64,000 bases of DNA from JABCYV01 sp963729325 (GTDB lineage Bacteria; Acidobacteriota; Terriglobia; Terriglobales; Acidobacteriaceae). Below the pieces are notes generated by a model. It did no database searches. It was not told where the DNA came from and saw only the letters and a program-made list of their open reading frames with translations. The position numbers and the translations under genes were made by a program. The DNA lies in contig CAVSNS010000022.1 in the NCBI GenBank assembly GCA_963729325.1, positions 1 through 64,000 on the forward strand, read 5' to 3'. Shown here piece by piece: positions 42,621-51,531 of this stretch (within the stretch, counting starts at the first letter, position 1; every line of letters starts with the position of its first letter).

Positions 42621-42759
42621 TGCGCCAGTATTCCGGCCCTTTGGTCGCTGCGATGCGAGCGCGGACCGTCTCCAAACCCAACGCGGCGTCCAACTCGTCT
42701 TTCTTGCCGGGACAGACATCTTCGCGCCGACTCTTACCGTTTTGTTCTTCCATCTTCAT
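41824..42759 (-). CDS. actB: ActB, N-terminal fragment ending at duplication junction
   Basis: Genuine ActB start 7 bp after actA (MKMEEQNGKSRREDVCPGKK), then RRGFLKLMGASMALAG twin-arginine-like signal and the start of the molybdopterin-like domain. After TRYIRDF it runs into a second copy of its own segment in another frame and stops (SVSKSWLVARNSAR). Whole actB inferred as 38958-42759 less one 755-bp unit. ActB carries the Fe-S clusters of ACIII; this family binds no molybdenum. Confidence 0.82.
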   Translation of the reverse strand: MKMEEQNGKSRREDVCPGKKDELDAALGLETVRARIAATKGPEYWRSLEELAGSAEFREMMHREFPKGASEWVDSVSRRGFLKLMGASMALAGMTACTKQPLEPIVPYVRQPEEVVPGRPLFFATAFTLSGYASPILVESHLYRPTKIEGNEQHPASLGGTDIFAQASILGLYDPDRSQTITYLGDVRTWGMFQEAMRGPLSVQKGLQGAGIRILTPTVSSPTLADQLNSVLKLYPLAKWHVYEPVNRDNVLEGAKMAFGQPVETRYDFEKADVILSLDADFLYAGFPGSTRYIRDFSVSKSWLVARNSAR

Positions 42760-42765
42760 CCCAAT

Positions 42766-43461
42766 TCACCGATGACAAGTCGAACAACTTGTAATGTCAG
42801 TGACCGTGCGCAGCTTATATTTCTTCGCCAGGTCGGTGCCGAGCGCAATCTGATCGGTGTACTCTTTTCCGTCCATAGTCAGCGGCTTGGCACTCGAGGG
42901 CTGCTCATAGCGCATGTTGAACACCTGGTCGCGTGGACGCAGATGCTTCTCCGGCTTGCGATGGCACTCCAGACACCACTCCATCTGCAGGGATGCATAG
43001 TTGTACATCAGCGGCATGCGATCGACCGGGCCGTGGCAAGTGTTGCATCCGACGCCTTTGTTGATATGAATGCTGTGATTGAAATAAACAAAATCCGGAA
43101 GGTCATTCACCCGGTTCCACACTAGCGATTTACCGCTGCGAAAGCTCTCGCGCACCGGTTCCAGTAACTGGGCATTGGTCCAAATCTGCGAATGGCAGTT
43201 CATGCAGGTTTTGGTCGGAGGAATGCCCGCGAAGCTCGAGGTCTCAACCGAGGTATGGCAGTAGCGGCAGTCAATCCCAAGGCCGGCCACGTGGTGCTGA
43301 TGACTGAAGGGAACCGGCTGCGGCCTGGCTACTCCGGCGTAAGTCACATAGGGCGACCGTTGAATCTCGGCCGCTGCCCAGAACAGCGCCGCCACGACAA
43401 AAACGGCTCCATAAATCGTGGCGCGGGAAATGGTATTCGTACTGCGATGAAAGATCTGCAT
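42766..43461 (-). CDS. actA: ActA, pentaheme cytochrome c of Alternative Complex III
   Basis: 231 residues with one N-terminal membrane helix and five CxxCH heme sites: CRYCH, CMNCH, CNTCH, CLECH and CSTCH. Additional His residues (FSHQHHV, YFNHSIHIN) are candidate distal ligands. First gene of the act operon; the 219 bp upstream must hold the promoter. ActA relays electrons from ActB to ActE or the oxidase. Intact. Confidence 0.92.
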   Translation of the reverse strand: MQIFHRSTNTISRATIYGAVFVVAALFWAAAEIQRSPYVTYAGVARPQPVPFSHQHHVAGLGIDCRYCHTSVETSSFAGIPPTKTCMNCHSQIWTNAQLLEPVRESFRSGKSLVWNRVNDLPDFVYFNHSIHINKGVGCNTCHGPVDRMPLMYNYASLQMEWCLECHRKPEKHLRPRDQVFNMRYEQPSSAKPLTMDGKEYTDQIALGTDLAKKYKLRTVTDITSCSTCHR

Positions 43462-43680
43462 CGAACGTCCAGTGCAGCGGGAACCACCAGGCTGGGCCCC
43501 GGTTCATGCAGCGTTGGTTAAGCGGTCACGAGAGAGCCGTGACACTAAAGATGAAAACTGGCGATTGTAGCAGGCCGACAGATTGGGAATTGCGGTCCGC
43601 TACAGTTAACTGCGAAACAGTGATCAGAGCTTGGGCCCAGAAACAAATCCCCTACAACGACGGCACTCGCTACCGGAAAC

Positions 43681-45126
43681 CTATCTCAGATTCATTACCA
43701 ATAGCTTGGGCTCGGTCATTTCCTCGATCGCATAACGCAAACCTTCGCGGCCCTGTCCAGAATCCTTGATGCCGCCATAGGGCATGTGGTCTATGCGAAA
43801 ACTCGGCACATCCCCGGCAATCAACCCGCCCACCTCGAGTTCTTCATAAGCGTTGAATAGCAGCTTGACGTCGCGAGTGAAGATCCCCGCCTGCAAGCCG
43901 TAGGCAGAGTTGTTGGTCCGGCGCAAAGCATCCTTGAAGTCGTCATAGGGCTCAATCGTTACCACCGGAGCGAATATCTCCTGACAGTTCACCTTCATTT
44001 CTGGACGAGTGCCGGTCAGCACCGTGGGTTCGAGCATTGGACCGCTGCGCCGCCCGCCGCAAAGCAAACGCGCGCCGCCTCGCACCGCTTCCTGTATCCA
44101 GTCGCTGGCCCGTACGGCGTCACTTTCCCGGATGAGCGGCCCAAGATCGGTGGATTCATCGAGCGGATCTCCAGTTCTTAACTTCGCAACGCCTGCCAGC
44201 ATCAGATCGGTGAACTTGGCGCAGACCGAACACTCCACCAGGATGCGCTGCACTGAGATGCAGGTCTGCCCTGCATACCCAAAGCCTCCTGCCACGCAGC
44301 GGTCGGCGGCGTAGGCCAAGTCCGCATCACTGTGCACTATGACGCCGGCATTGCCACCTAACTCCAGAATCACTTTCTTCTTACCCGCGTTTTTCTTGAT
44401 CTGCCAGCCTACCGCCGCGCTGCCGGTGAAACTGATCATTTTCAGGCGGTCATCGCTCACGAGCAGACCGGCATCTTCATTCGACAAGGGCAGAACATTG
44501 AGGGCGCCATCTGGCCAACCGGCTTGCTGGACCGCCTCCGCCAGTAAGAGGGCGCTGAGTGGAGTCTGGGGCGCGGGCTTCAGCACCATGCTGCAACCAG
44601 CAGCAATCGCTGGCGCCAGTTTGTGGGCAACTAGATTCAGCGGGAAATTGAAGGGAGTGATTCCGGCGATCGGGCCTAGCGGAAAGCGACGCACAATCCC
44701 CCAGCGCCCGGCCGTGTACTCCTGCCAGTCCAATGGGAGATATTCGCCATAGATGCGCGTGCTTTCCTCCGCAGCGACAGTGAAAGTGAAGATAGAGCGC
44801 TCCACTTCCGACCGGGCCGCCTTAATTGGCTTTCCCGCTTCCTGCGCCAGGGTGCGGGCAAATTCCGCTTTGCGCTCGCCGATGTTCTGAGCCACCCTCC
44901 GGAGCACGCGCTGACGCTCAAAGGCGGGAAGACGGCGCGTGGTTCCAAAAGCCTTCACTGCCGCGGCAATGGCTGCCTCCGCGTGTTGGCGCCTGCCTTG
45001 GAATACTTGGGCGATCACGCTTCCGTCATACGGCGCTCGCACTTCAACCGGATCGCCTTCCTCCATCCACTTGCCATCCACCAAAAAACCTTGCGTGCTG
45101 ACTGGAGTCGCAATCATTTCGGCCAT
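43681..45126 (-). CDS. NAD(P)-dependent aldehyde dehydrogenase
   Basis: 481 residues, normal ALDH length. Catalytic Cys289 in GYAGQTCISVQR, general-base Glu in VILELGGNAG, Asn in ITPFNFPLNLVAHK and the EIFAPVV motif. Resembles succinate-semialdehyde or lactaldehyde dehydrogenase-type enzymes; exact substrate unknown. Separate from the act operon; intact. Confidence 0.9.
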   Translation of the reverse strand: MAEMIATPVSTQGFLVDGKWMEEGDPVEVRAPYDGSVIAQVFQGRRQHAEAAIAAAVKAFGTTRRLPAFERQRVLRRVAQNIGERKAEFARTLAQEAGKPIKAARSEVERSIFTFTVAAEESTRIYGEYLPLDWQEYTAGRWGIVRRFPLGPIAGITPFNFPLNLVAHKLAPAIAAGCSMVLKPAPQTPLSALLLAEAVQQAGWPDGALNVLPLSNEDAGLLVSDDRLKMISFTGSAAVGWQIKKNAGKKKVILELGGNAGVIVHSDADLAYAADRCVAGGFGYAGQTCISVQRILVECSVCAKFTDLMLAGVAKLRTGDPLDESTDLGPLIRESDAVRASDWIQEAVRGGARLLCGGRRSGPMLEPTVLTGTRPEMKVNCQEIFAPVVTIEPYDDFKDALRRTNNSAYGLQAGIFTRDVKLLFNAYEELEVGGLIAGDVPSFRIDHMPYGGIKDSGQGREGLRYAIEEMTEPKLLVMNLR

Positions 45127-45250
45127 GACCTTAGCTTAAACCTCTGCCGGATGAAGAACCGACAATTATAGGCTTTTTGCGTGCTGCCGATTGCCTGCCC
45201 GTTGCGATGATAATAACCTCCGTACACTGGATGAAGGAGGACGAAAAAGG

Positions 45251-46148
45251 TTGCAAGAATCCATTTTGGGACTCGCCACGATGCTCCGCAGCAAGTCGAT
45301 CTCGCCCGTCGATCTCACTGAAGAATGCCTGGCGCGGTATTGAGAGACTTAATCCCACGCTGAATGCGTTTATCACGGTCACGGCAGATGCTGCCCTGGC
45401 CCAGGCGCGGGAGGCTGAGGCCGAAATCCAGCGTGGCAACTGGCGTGGACCGCTGCATGGCGTCCCAATTGGGATTAAGGACCTGATCGACACGGCAGGC
45501 ATCCGCACGACTGCTGCCAGCGGATTGTTCAGAGATCGCATTCCCACAGAGGACGCGGAAATTGTCCGTCGCGTAAAGGAGGCGGGGGCTGTGTTGCTAG
45601 GCAAACAGAATCTGCATGAGTTTGCCTATGGTGGCAGCTCGATGGTGAGTTATTTCGGCGAAGTGCACAATCCCTGGGACCCGGCTTATATCGCAGGTGG
45701 GTCTTCCGGAGGCTCTGCCGCCGCCGTTGCCGCGGGCCTCGGCTATGGCGCGATCGGTACTGACACCGCGGGCTCCATTCGCGAGCCGGCGGCGCTCTGC
45801 GGTGTGGTCGGTCTTAAGCCCACGTATGGACGGGTTAGCGTCCGCGGCGTGATCCCGCTTTCGGTGTCACTGGACCACGTCGGCATCATCACGCGCACGG
45901 TTGCTGATGCAGCGGTGATTCTGCAGGCCATTGCTGGATTTGACGCGAAAGACAGCCGCAGTGCTGATGTGCCAGTTCCGGACTACTTGTCGGGGATGCG
46001 CCAGAAGACGCTGCGGCGAATCGGTGTCCCGCGAACATTTTTCTTCGACGATTTAGACGCGGAAGTCGATTCCGCTTTGAAACAGGCGCTTTCGGTTCTG
46101 GCCATGATGTCGGCTGGAGATGCGACGATATCGAATTGCCAGTCCTGA
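45251..46148 (+). CDS. amidase-signature hydrolase, N-terminal/catalytic part, frameshifted
   Basis: Real start is probably TTG 45251 (LQESILGLATMLRSKSISPV), with GGAGG upstream. An extra base near 45345 (CLAR then IERLNP) shifts into the frame that carries Lys in GIKDLIDTAG, the GGSSGGSAAAVAAG loop and Ser in DTAGSIREPAAL, completing the Ser-Ser-Lys triad. A second shift at about 46.13 kb moves the C-terminus to 46136-46687. Related to GatA but without gatB or gatC nearby; likely a broad amidase. Whole gene inferred as 45251-46687. Confidence 0.8.
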
Positions 46149-46687
46149 CCGACCGGAAGCTGCAGAGTGCAGAATCTTATGCTTATCATGCTGAGTTCGT
46201 GGCTCGAAGTCCCGAACTCTACCAGCCGGAAACGCTGCGCCGCATCCGTGCGGGCGAAAACATCAGTGCGGCGGACCTGCTTGCACGACGCCGTGAGCTG
46301 GAACAATCCCGGCGGGAAATCGGGGAGATTTTCGAAAAGGTTGATCTGCTCGTGACCGCGACCACCCCGATTCCGGCGCCTTCTGTGACCGAGTTAAAGG
46401 AATCTCCAGAGCGTCTTCGCACGCGCGAACTTTTACTCCTGCGAAACACCCGTCCTGCCAACGTGTGGGGATTGCCTGCAATCTCAATCCCATGCGGCTT
46501 CACTCAAACCGGTCTTCCAATAGGACTGCAAATCATCGGCCCACATTGGGGGGAAGCAAAGATTCTTCAGCTAGCCGATGCCTACGAACAAGCCACGGGT
46601 TGGCACAAGTCTGTGCCGAAGATTGCGTCCGATACAGCAGCTCTCCTCGCAACCTGCCGGCCAGTCCGGATTCAAACAAGTTGCTAA
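46136..46687 (+). CDS. amidase-signature hydrolase, C-terminal part
   Basis: Continues the preceding fragment: LQSAESYAYHAEFVARSPEL, VDLLVTATTPIPAPSV and the conserved LPAISIPCGFTQTGLPIGLQ near the end, all amidase C-terminal features. Ten bp before the YfiH-type gene. Confidence 0.78.
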   Translation: MPVLTDRKLQSAESYAYHAEFVARSPELYQPETLRRIRAGENISAADLLARRRELEQSRREIGEIFEKVDLLVTATTPIPAPSVTELKESPERLRTRELLLLRNTRPANVWGLPAISIPCGFTQTGLPIGLQIIGPHWGEAKILQLADAYEQATGWHKSVPKIASDTAALLATCRPVRIQTSC

Positions 46688-46696
46688 GATACCTCT

Positions 46697-47581
46697 GTGC
46701 GAGCCGCGGTTAGGAGGAAATCCCGACTCACGATCCTTCATGCGGATTCGCTCGCGCGTATTCCATGGCTGGTACACGGCTTCAGCACACGGCTCGGTGG
46801 CTTTTCTCGGGCGTACGGCGGAGGCGCGCTCAATCTGGGCTTCACGCAAGATGATTCGCTTACTGCAGTCGAACGTAATCGCCGAGCTTTTCTCAAGGAA
46901 TTCGGCCCAGCAGAGCATGGTCGCCCTTATCCGCTGATCACTCTGCGGCAGGTCCACTCCGATGTCATCCACTGCGCAACAGAATTCTCAAGTCAAGAAC
47001 TGGCTGGCGATGGCCTGATCACCCGTGAGCCGAGCATTTTGCTCGCCATTCAGACTGCCGACTGCCTTCCTGTGATTCTTGTCGACACCAAACTCCAGGC
47101 AGTGGGGGTTTTTCACGCCGGCTGGCGCGGAACCGTAAAGCGCATCGTGGAGAAGGGCGTTGGAGAGATGCGGCACAGCTTTGGCACTCGGCCACAAGAT
47201 ATCCAAGCTGCCATCGGGCCTGGCGTCCACAAATGTTGCTATGCGGTGGGGCCGGAGGTGCGCACTGAGTTTGAATCTCAATTCCGCTATGCGTCCGACC
47301 TGTTCCAGGAAATCATGGAATCGGATCCGGTCCGCGAGAAATATCCGCTGTTATTTCTCAACGCACGCGCTCCGGGCCATGGCGAACTTCAAAAGACAAT
47401 TTTTCTCGATCTGGTTGAGGCAAACCGGCGTCAACTCATGGCCGCAGGAGTTCCGGCGAGGAATATCAACGCATCGCCTCTTTGCACGGCTTGTCGCACC
47501 GATTTGCTGTTTTCTTATCGGGCCGAAAAGGGAGTCACCGGACGCATGATGAGCGTCGTGGGAATCAAGCCGGGGAATTAG
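46697..47581 (+). CDS. YfiH/laccase-domain protein (peptidoglycan editing factor type)
   Basis: 294 residues from GTG 46697. Multicopper polyphenol-oxidase-like family: LITLRQVHSDVIH, TADCLPVILVD, FHAGWRGTVKRIVEKGV and SPLCTACRTDLLFSYR, which provide the His-Cys-His metal site. Members hydrolyse or phosphorolyse purine nucleosides or edit peptidoglycan precursors; the role here is unproven. AGGAGG lies just inside the coding region rather than before it, so the start is somewhat uncertain. Confidence 0.85.
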   Translation: MRAAVRRKSRLTILHADSLARIPWLVHGFSTRLGGFSRAYGGGALNLGFTQDDSLTAVERNRRAFLKEFGPAEHGRPYPLITLRQVHSDVIHCATEFSSQELAGDGLITREPSILLAIQTADCLPVILVDTKLQAVGVFHAGWRGTVKRIVEKGVGEMRHSFGTRPQDIQAAIGPGVHKCCYAVGPEVRTEFESQFRYASDLFQEIMESDPVREKYPLLFLNARAPGHGELQKTIFLDLVEANRRQLMAAGVPARNINASPLCTACRTDLLFSYRAEKGVTGRMMSVVGIKPGN

Positions 47582-47616
47582 TCTATTTTGTCCTCTCAGA
47601 GACGTCATCCCGAAAT

Positions 47617-47695
47617 CCGGCGTAATTCAGCCGGTTGAGGGATCTCGCGCGAGGCTTATCCGGACACGTTTCCTTGGCCGCACGCCAGATCCCTC
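47617..47695. repeat. nested extragenic inverted repeats
   Basis: Hairpin CCGGC/GCCGG (47617-47621, 47630-47634) and a perfect 9-bp inverted repeat GAGGGATCT (47637-47645) / AGATCCCTC (47687-47695) in the 198-bp gap between the YfiH-type and ThyX-like genes. No T-run, so more like an extragenic palindrome than a terminator. Confidence 0.5.
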
Positions 47696-47782
47696 GGGGT
47701 TGGAACTGAGCCATTGCCCGAAACTTGCCGCATTGCCTAACATCCTCCCGACGGTTAACATTCAGAGTCTCCGAGAAACTTG

Positions 47783-49297
47783 ATGTCACAAATCCGAATG
47801 TCTGAGGTCGCCGCCATACCCCACCATCCAGATGCCAACAATGGGTCTCCGGAAGCGCCATCCGTTGAGGTCTACGCCGTGTACGGCGTTGAGCCGGAAA
47901 TCCAGGCTTACGCGATGGCTAAGTATTCGCGCTCGGCGCTCTCCATGAAAGAGTCGCTGAGAGAAATCAGCCAGCAGAAGGCCGAGAAATTTCTCAACAC
48001 ATTTTATTTCCAGTATGGCCACCGTTCGATTGCTGATCTGGCGCACATCGCGCTGGCGATTGAACGGCTGTCGATTCTGGCGGCCATCGCTGTGGCCGAT
48101 GAGCAGCGCTGGGATGGCCAGGAACGTTCCACGCGTTATCAGGATTTCAAAAAAAGCGGCTACTTCACCCCAGATTTTGGCGACGACCAGCAGGCCCGCA
48201 CGTTGTATCGGGAGACGATCGAGGGTTTATTCGCGGAATACGAATCGCTTTCGGAGCGCATGTCCTACTTTCTTGCGAGCATTACGCCCAAGCCCGCCGA
48301 GATGAAACAGGAAGCTTACGAACGCACGCTGCGTGCCCGCGCTTTCGACATCTCACGCTATCTGTTGCCTCTCGCGACCAATACTTCTCTGGGCGAGATT
48401 GTGAATGCTCGGACGCTGGAGAGCCAGGTCTCACATCTGCTCTCGCACACACACAAGGAAGTTCGGGGGCTCGGAGAATTGCTGAAACAGGCAGCGACCT
48501 CTCCGGCTTACAACGTGAATGAGGAGTCATGGCGGGAGTTGGTCACTCAGATTCGCGCCCTATCGCCAGAGCTAGCGGAGCGAGCAGAGCAGGAGCTACT
48601 GCGCGAAGTTCGAGTGGCGCCGACCTTAGTGAAATACGCCGATCCGAGTAAATATGAGATCGAGACTCGGCGCGAGTTACGGCAAATCGCCTCCGAGCTG
48701 ATGGGAGACCTGCCGATCGCTCCGGCCCAGGCAGTCGATCTTTTGGATGACGACCCATTGGAAGTGGAGTTGGCGACGACGCTGATTTACGAAAACTGCC
48801 ATTATCCTTACCGGCAAATCCGGGAGGCAGTGCAGGCGGCCGGGGAGCGCATCCGCCGCGAGATCATTGACTCGGGGTTGCGCCATCGCAGCAGTCACGA
48901 CGAGATGCTGCGGCCTTTCTGCGCCGGTCAGCAGTTCCGCTTTGATATTTTGATGGACATCGGCGGCTTCCGGGATATGCATCGCCATCGGCGCTGCATC
49001 CAGATTGGACAGGGATTCACCACGAAGCATGGCTACGATGTGCCGGACGAATTGGAAGCTGCCGGAGTGCGAGGAAGCTACGATGCAGTCATGCGGCGGA
49101 CCGCGGTAGCGTGTCGAAGATTTATCGCGGCGCACTGGCGCGGAGGCGCAAGAGAGCTCGCAGTACGCCATTCCACTCGGTTTCCGAAAGCGAACCTTGT
49201 TCAAGATGGATTTTGCCGAGGTGGTCTACATCTCAGAGCTGCGTACCGGCCCTGCTGGGCACTTCTCTTACCGGAACGTCGCATATGCAATGTATGA
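47783..49297 (+). CDS. ThyX-like FAD-dependent thymidylate synthase (two-half form), frameshifted
   Basis: Two ThyX-like halves in one chain. First half: FYFQYGHRSIADLAHIALAI and EQRWDGQERSTRY, resembling the second part of the ThyX signature. Second half: RHRSSHDEMLRPF, then FRDMHRHRRCIQIGQGFTTK. Neither half has a complete RHR-x7-S motif. The frame is lost at about 49.11 kb; the true C-terminus (RVEDLSRRTGAEAQESSQYA, then GFRKRTLFKMDFAEV) is in another frame ending at 49382. ThyX makes dTMP using FAD; activity of this split-motif form is unknown. ATG 47783 preferred over TTG 47780. Confidence 0.75.
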   Translation: MSQIRMSEVAAIPHHPDANNGSPEAPSVEVYAVYGVEPEIQAYAMAKYSRSALSMKESLREISQQKAEKFLNTFYFQYGHRSIADLAHIALAIERLSILAAIAVADEQRWDGQERSTRYQDFKKSGYFTPDFGDDQQARTLYRETIEGLFAEYESLSERMSYFLASITPKPAEMKQEAYERTLRARAFDISRYLLPLATNTSLGEIVNARTLESQVSHLLSHTHKEVRGLGELLKQAATSPAYNVNEESWRELVTQIRALSPELAERAEQELLREVRVAPTLVKYADPSKYEIETRRELRQIASELMGDLPIAPAQAVDLLDDDPLEVELATTLIYENCHYPYRQIREAVQAAGERIRREIIDSGLRHRSSHDEMLRPFCAGQQFRFDILMDIGGFRDMHRHRRCIQIGQGFTTKHGYDVPDELEAAGVRGSYDAVMRRTAVACRRFIAAHWRGGARELAVRHSTRFPKANLVQDGFCRGGLHLRAAYRPCWALLLPERRICNV

Positions 49298-49382
49298 AGC
49301 GGTTGCGAAGAAGTATCCAGCCCTGGCGAAGTATTTGAGGGTGCACGATGTGAGAGAGCCGGTGGATTTGCTGAGGAGATAG
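49197..49382 (+). CDS. ThyX-like protein, C-terminal fragment
   Basis: Reads FKMDFAEVVYISELRTGPAG then HFSYRNVAYAMYEAVAKKYP, the C-terminus of the preceding gene; the frame extends upstream to about 49.11 kb. Not a separate gene. Confidence 0.72.
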   Translation: MFKMDFAEVVYISELRTGPAGHFSYRNVAYAMYEAVAKKYPALAKYLRVHDVREPVDLLRR

Positions 49383-49432
49383 CGGACCCTGGTCCCCCGG
49401 ACAGCCGGAGGTGGCCGTCTCCACGCTGCTCC

Positions 49433-50485
49433 TTACGTGTACATCACTTTGCGCTCGCCCTTCACGATCCTTCCCACGGTGTAAGCCTTCTCCCCCGCAC
49501 GCTCCAGCACCGTCTGCGCTTTCTTGAACTTTTTCGAAGGGACAACCAACAGCATTCCTAGTCCCATGTTGAAGGTGCGCAGCATTTCGTCCTGGGGAAC
49601 ATTTCCCAGCTGTTGCAGATGCTCAAAAATCGGCAACACCGGCCAGGAGCCGATCTCGATCACCGCAGCCATGCCGCGCGGCAACACGCGAGGAAGATTG
49701 TCTGTCACGCCGCCGCCGGTAACGTGCGCCATGGCGGAGACGCACTCCGCATCCACCAGCCGCTTCACCGCGTGCCAATAGCTTTTGTGGGTCTTCATGA
49801 GCTCGTTGCCGACTTTGCCTTTGAGCTCATTCACGTAGGAATCGGGCGTGTAGTGGCCGATCTCAAAGAGCACCTTGCGGGCCAGCGCGTAGCCGTTGGT
49901 GTGCAGGCCGTTCGAGGCAAGCCCGAGGATGACGTCGCCAACCTCGACTGTCTTGCCCGTAATGATGCGCTCTCGCTCCGCGACACCGACAATGAAGCCC
50001 GCCAGATCGTATTCGCCCTCGGGATAGAAGCCGGGCATCTCCGCAGTCTCGCCGCCAATCAGCGCGCATCCATTATGCTTGCAGGCCTCGGCCAGTCCTT
50101 CGACCACTTTCTCCACGACTTCGGGCTCGAGCACTCCGGTGGCGAGGTAGTCCATGAAAAACAGCGGAGTCGCGCCCTGCACCGCGATGTCGTTGACGCA
50201 ATGGTTTACCAGGTCCGCGCCAATGGTGTGATGGACTTTCATCTCGAAGGCGACCTTTAGCTTGGTGCCCACGCCATCGACGCTCGATACCAGCACCGGA
50301 TCGGGCCACTTCTCTTTGTTAATGGCAAACAGTCCGCCGAAGCCGCCGATTTCGCTGAGCACGCCCCGAGTGAAGGTCTTGTGAGCCAGGTACTTGATCC
50401 GCTTCTTGGTGCGGTTCGCGCGGTCGATGTCTACGCCGGCGTCGGCATAGGTGACGGTGGCAGTCTTCGCGGAATCGTGGGCCAC
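49433..50485 (-). CDS. purM: phosphoribosylformylglycinamidine cyclo-ligase (AIR synthetase)
   Basis: 350 residues, normal PurM length. Family blocks: SSVDGVGTKLKVAFEM, VNHCVNDIAVQGATPLFFMD, GGETAEMPGFY, NGLHTNGYALARKV and HVTGGGVTDNLPRVLP. Converts FGAM to AIR with ATP in purine synthesis. Intact, single gene, convergent with the ThyX-like gene. Confidence 0.96.
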   Translation of the reverse strand: MAHDSAKTATVTYADAGVDIDRANRTKKRIKYLAHKTFTRGVLSEIGGFGGLFAINKEKWPDPVLVSSVDGVGTKLKVAFEMKVHHTIGADLVNHCVNDIAVQGATPLFFMDYLATGVLEPEVVEKVVEGLAEACKHNGCALIGGETAEMPGFYPEGEYDLAGFIVGVAERERIITGKTVEVGDVILGLASNGLHTNGYALARKVLFEIGHYTPDSYVNELKGKVGNELMKTHKSYWHAVKRLVDAECVSAMAHVTGGGVTDNLPRVLPRGMAAVIEIGSWPVLPIFEHLQQLGNVPQDEMLRTFNMGLGMLLVVPSKKFKKAQTVLERAGEKAYTVGRIVKGERKVMYT

Positions 50486-50611
50486 AGAAATCAGTCCATC
50501 TCTATAGAAGTGCGGGGATTGGGGTTCGCTAACCGGAAGAAACGTTTTAAGCGCGGGTCATTGTAGCATGTTTGTCGGCGGGGTCAGGCGACCCGCACAC
50601 TCGGCATTGCT

Positions 50612-50770
50612 TTATTGGGTGATGTAGGACGAAAAATAATAAACCAGCACACCAAACAGAGTAAGGCCAGCGATTCCGTACGCCGTCAGGACCCAAACAT
50701 TTCGATCCTTGCGTCGCACTTTATCCGATGGCGAATTAGCTGCCGTAGCTGAATTCCCAGACTGCTCCAT
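50612..50770 (-). CDS. 52-aa single-helix membrane protein
   Basis: MEQSGNSATAANSPSDKVRR, then RKDRNVWVL and one membrane helix (TAYGIAGLTLFGVLVYYF). ATG 50770 preferred because GGAGG lies 6-7 bases upstream; a longer in-frame start at 50800 lacks one. Unknown function. Confidence 0.6.
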   Translation of the reverse strand: MEQSGNSATAANSPSDKVRRKDRNVWVLTAYGIAGLTLFGVLVYYFSSYITQ

Positions 50771-50903
50771 AAAAATCCTCCGAAAATGGATCCCTTGCAC
50801 GCGATGGTCGCCCTGTCACGTCGCCAAAAGGCTGAGCAAAATTTTACTACGGCTTCAGTGGGCTCAAGGCTTGAAAATTGGGGAACCTCGTCCGGCCTTG
50901 AGG

Positions 50904-50934
50904 AAAAAACACCCCGGCTCACCGCCGGGGTGTT
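50904..50934 (-). terminator. Rho-independent terminator
   Basis: Perfect 10-bp stem AACACCCCGG / CCGGGGTGTT (50908-50917, 50925-50934) with a 7-base loop; on the minus strand it is followed by a run of T (the A-run 50904-50909 on plus). It terminates the Lys-rich secreted-protein gene just upstream. Confidence 0.85.
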
Positions 50935-50962
50935 GGCAAGAATCGGAAACCTAGGCCGGAAC

Positions 50963-51163
50963 TTACTTCATATCACTCTTCTTGTCGTCTTTCTTCATGT
51001 CGTCTTTCTTTTCCTTCTTGGACGCCTTCTTGCTGGCCTTCTTATCGGCCTTTTCTGCCTTTTTGGAGTCAGCCTTCTTGTCCGTCGAATCCTGCGCGAA
51101 GGACACAGCCGACAACGAGAAGGTCAGAGCAACCGCAAATAACAGCGTGAGCAGTTTCTTCAT
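50963..51163 (-). CDS. 66-aa secreted lysine-rich protein
   Basis: Signal peptide MKKLLTLLFAVALTFSLSAV with cleavage near SFA-QD, then a low-complexity mature part made almost entirely of Lys, Asp, Ala, Ser and Glu (repeats such as KKASKKASKKEKKDD). Good AAGGAG ribosome site and its own terminator, so this is a well-expressed single gene. Function unknown; a polyelectrolyte periplasmic protein. Confidence 0.75.
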   Translation of the reverse strand: MKKLLTLLFAVALTFSLSAVSFAQDSTDKKADSKKAEKADKKASKKASKKEKKDDMKKDDKKSDMK

Positions 51164-51531
51164 TTTCTAAACTCTCCTTAACTGTTTCGGTATGTAGAGT
51201 CTTTGGATTCAGGACGCACGGCTGCGTTCGATGGCTAGCAGGGATTGTCCCGGTGGGTAAGCCATTGTAGTCCAGACAGCGAATTCTCCCAAGCAGAAAA
51301 TCTACTGGTGCCAGAGGAGGAAACGTGGTCGCGTAAGCGAAGTGTGTTCCGTCGCCTCCATCTTCCAGCACAAAAAATGTTGGACGCGTCGCGGTTTAAA
51401 GTTCCCTTTTAGGACAATTGCCCAGGAAATCTCGTGGCTACGAAAGTAATTCGCCTTTTCTTCGCTTCAGAACCCATGTATAATCCGCGCTCAACACCAT
51501 TCACAATTCATAACTAAGGAGCCGCACTTAT
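51164..51531. promoter_or_regulatory. recA upstream region with -10 box
   Basis: 368-bp gap between the divergent Lys-rich gene and recA. TATAAT at 51479-51484 is a perfect -10 box 47 bp before the recA ATG; the -35 region at about 51456 (TTTTCT) is poor. AAGGAG lies about 11 bases before the ATG. No SOS box of known type recognised. Confidence 0.55.
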
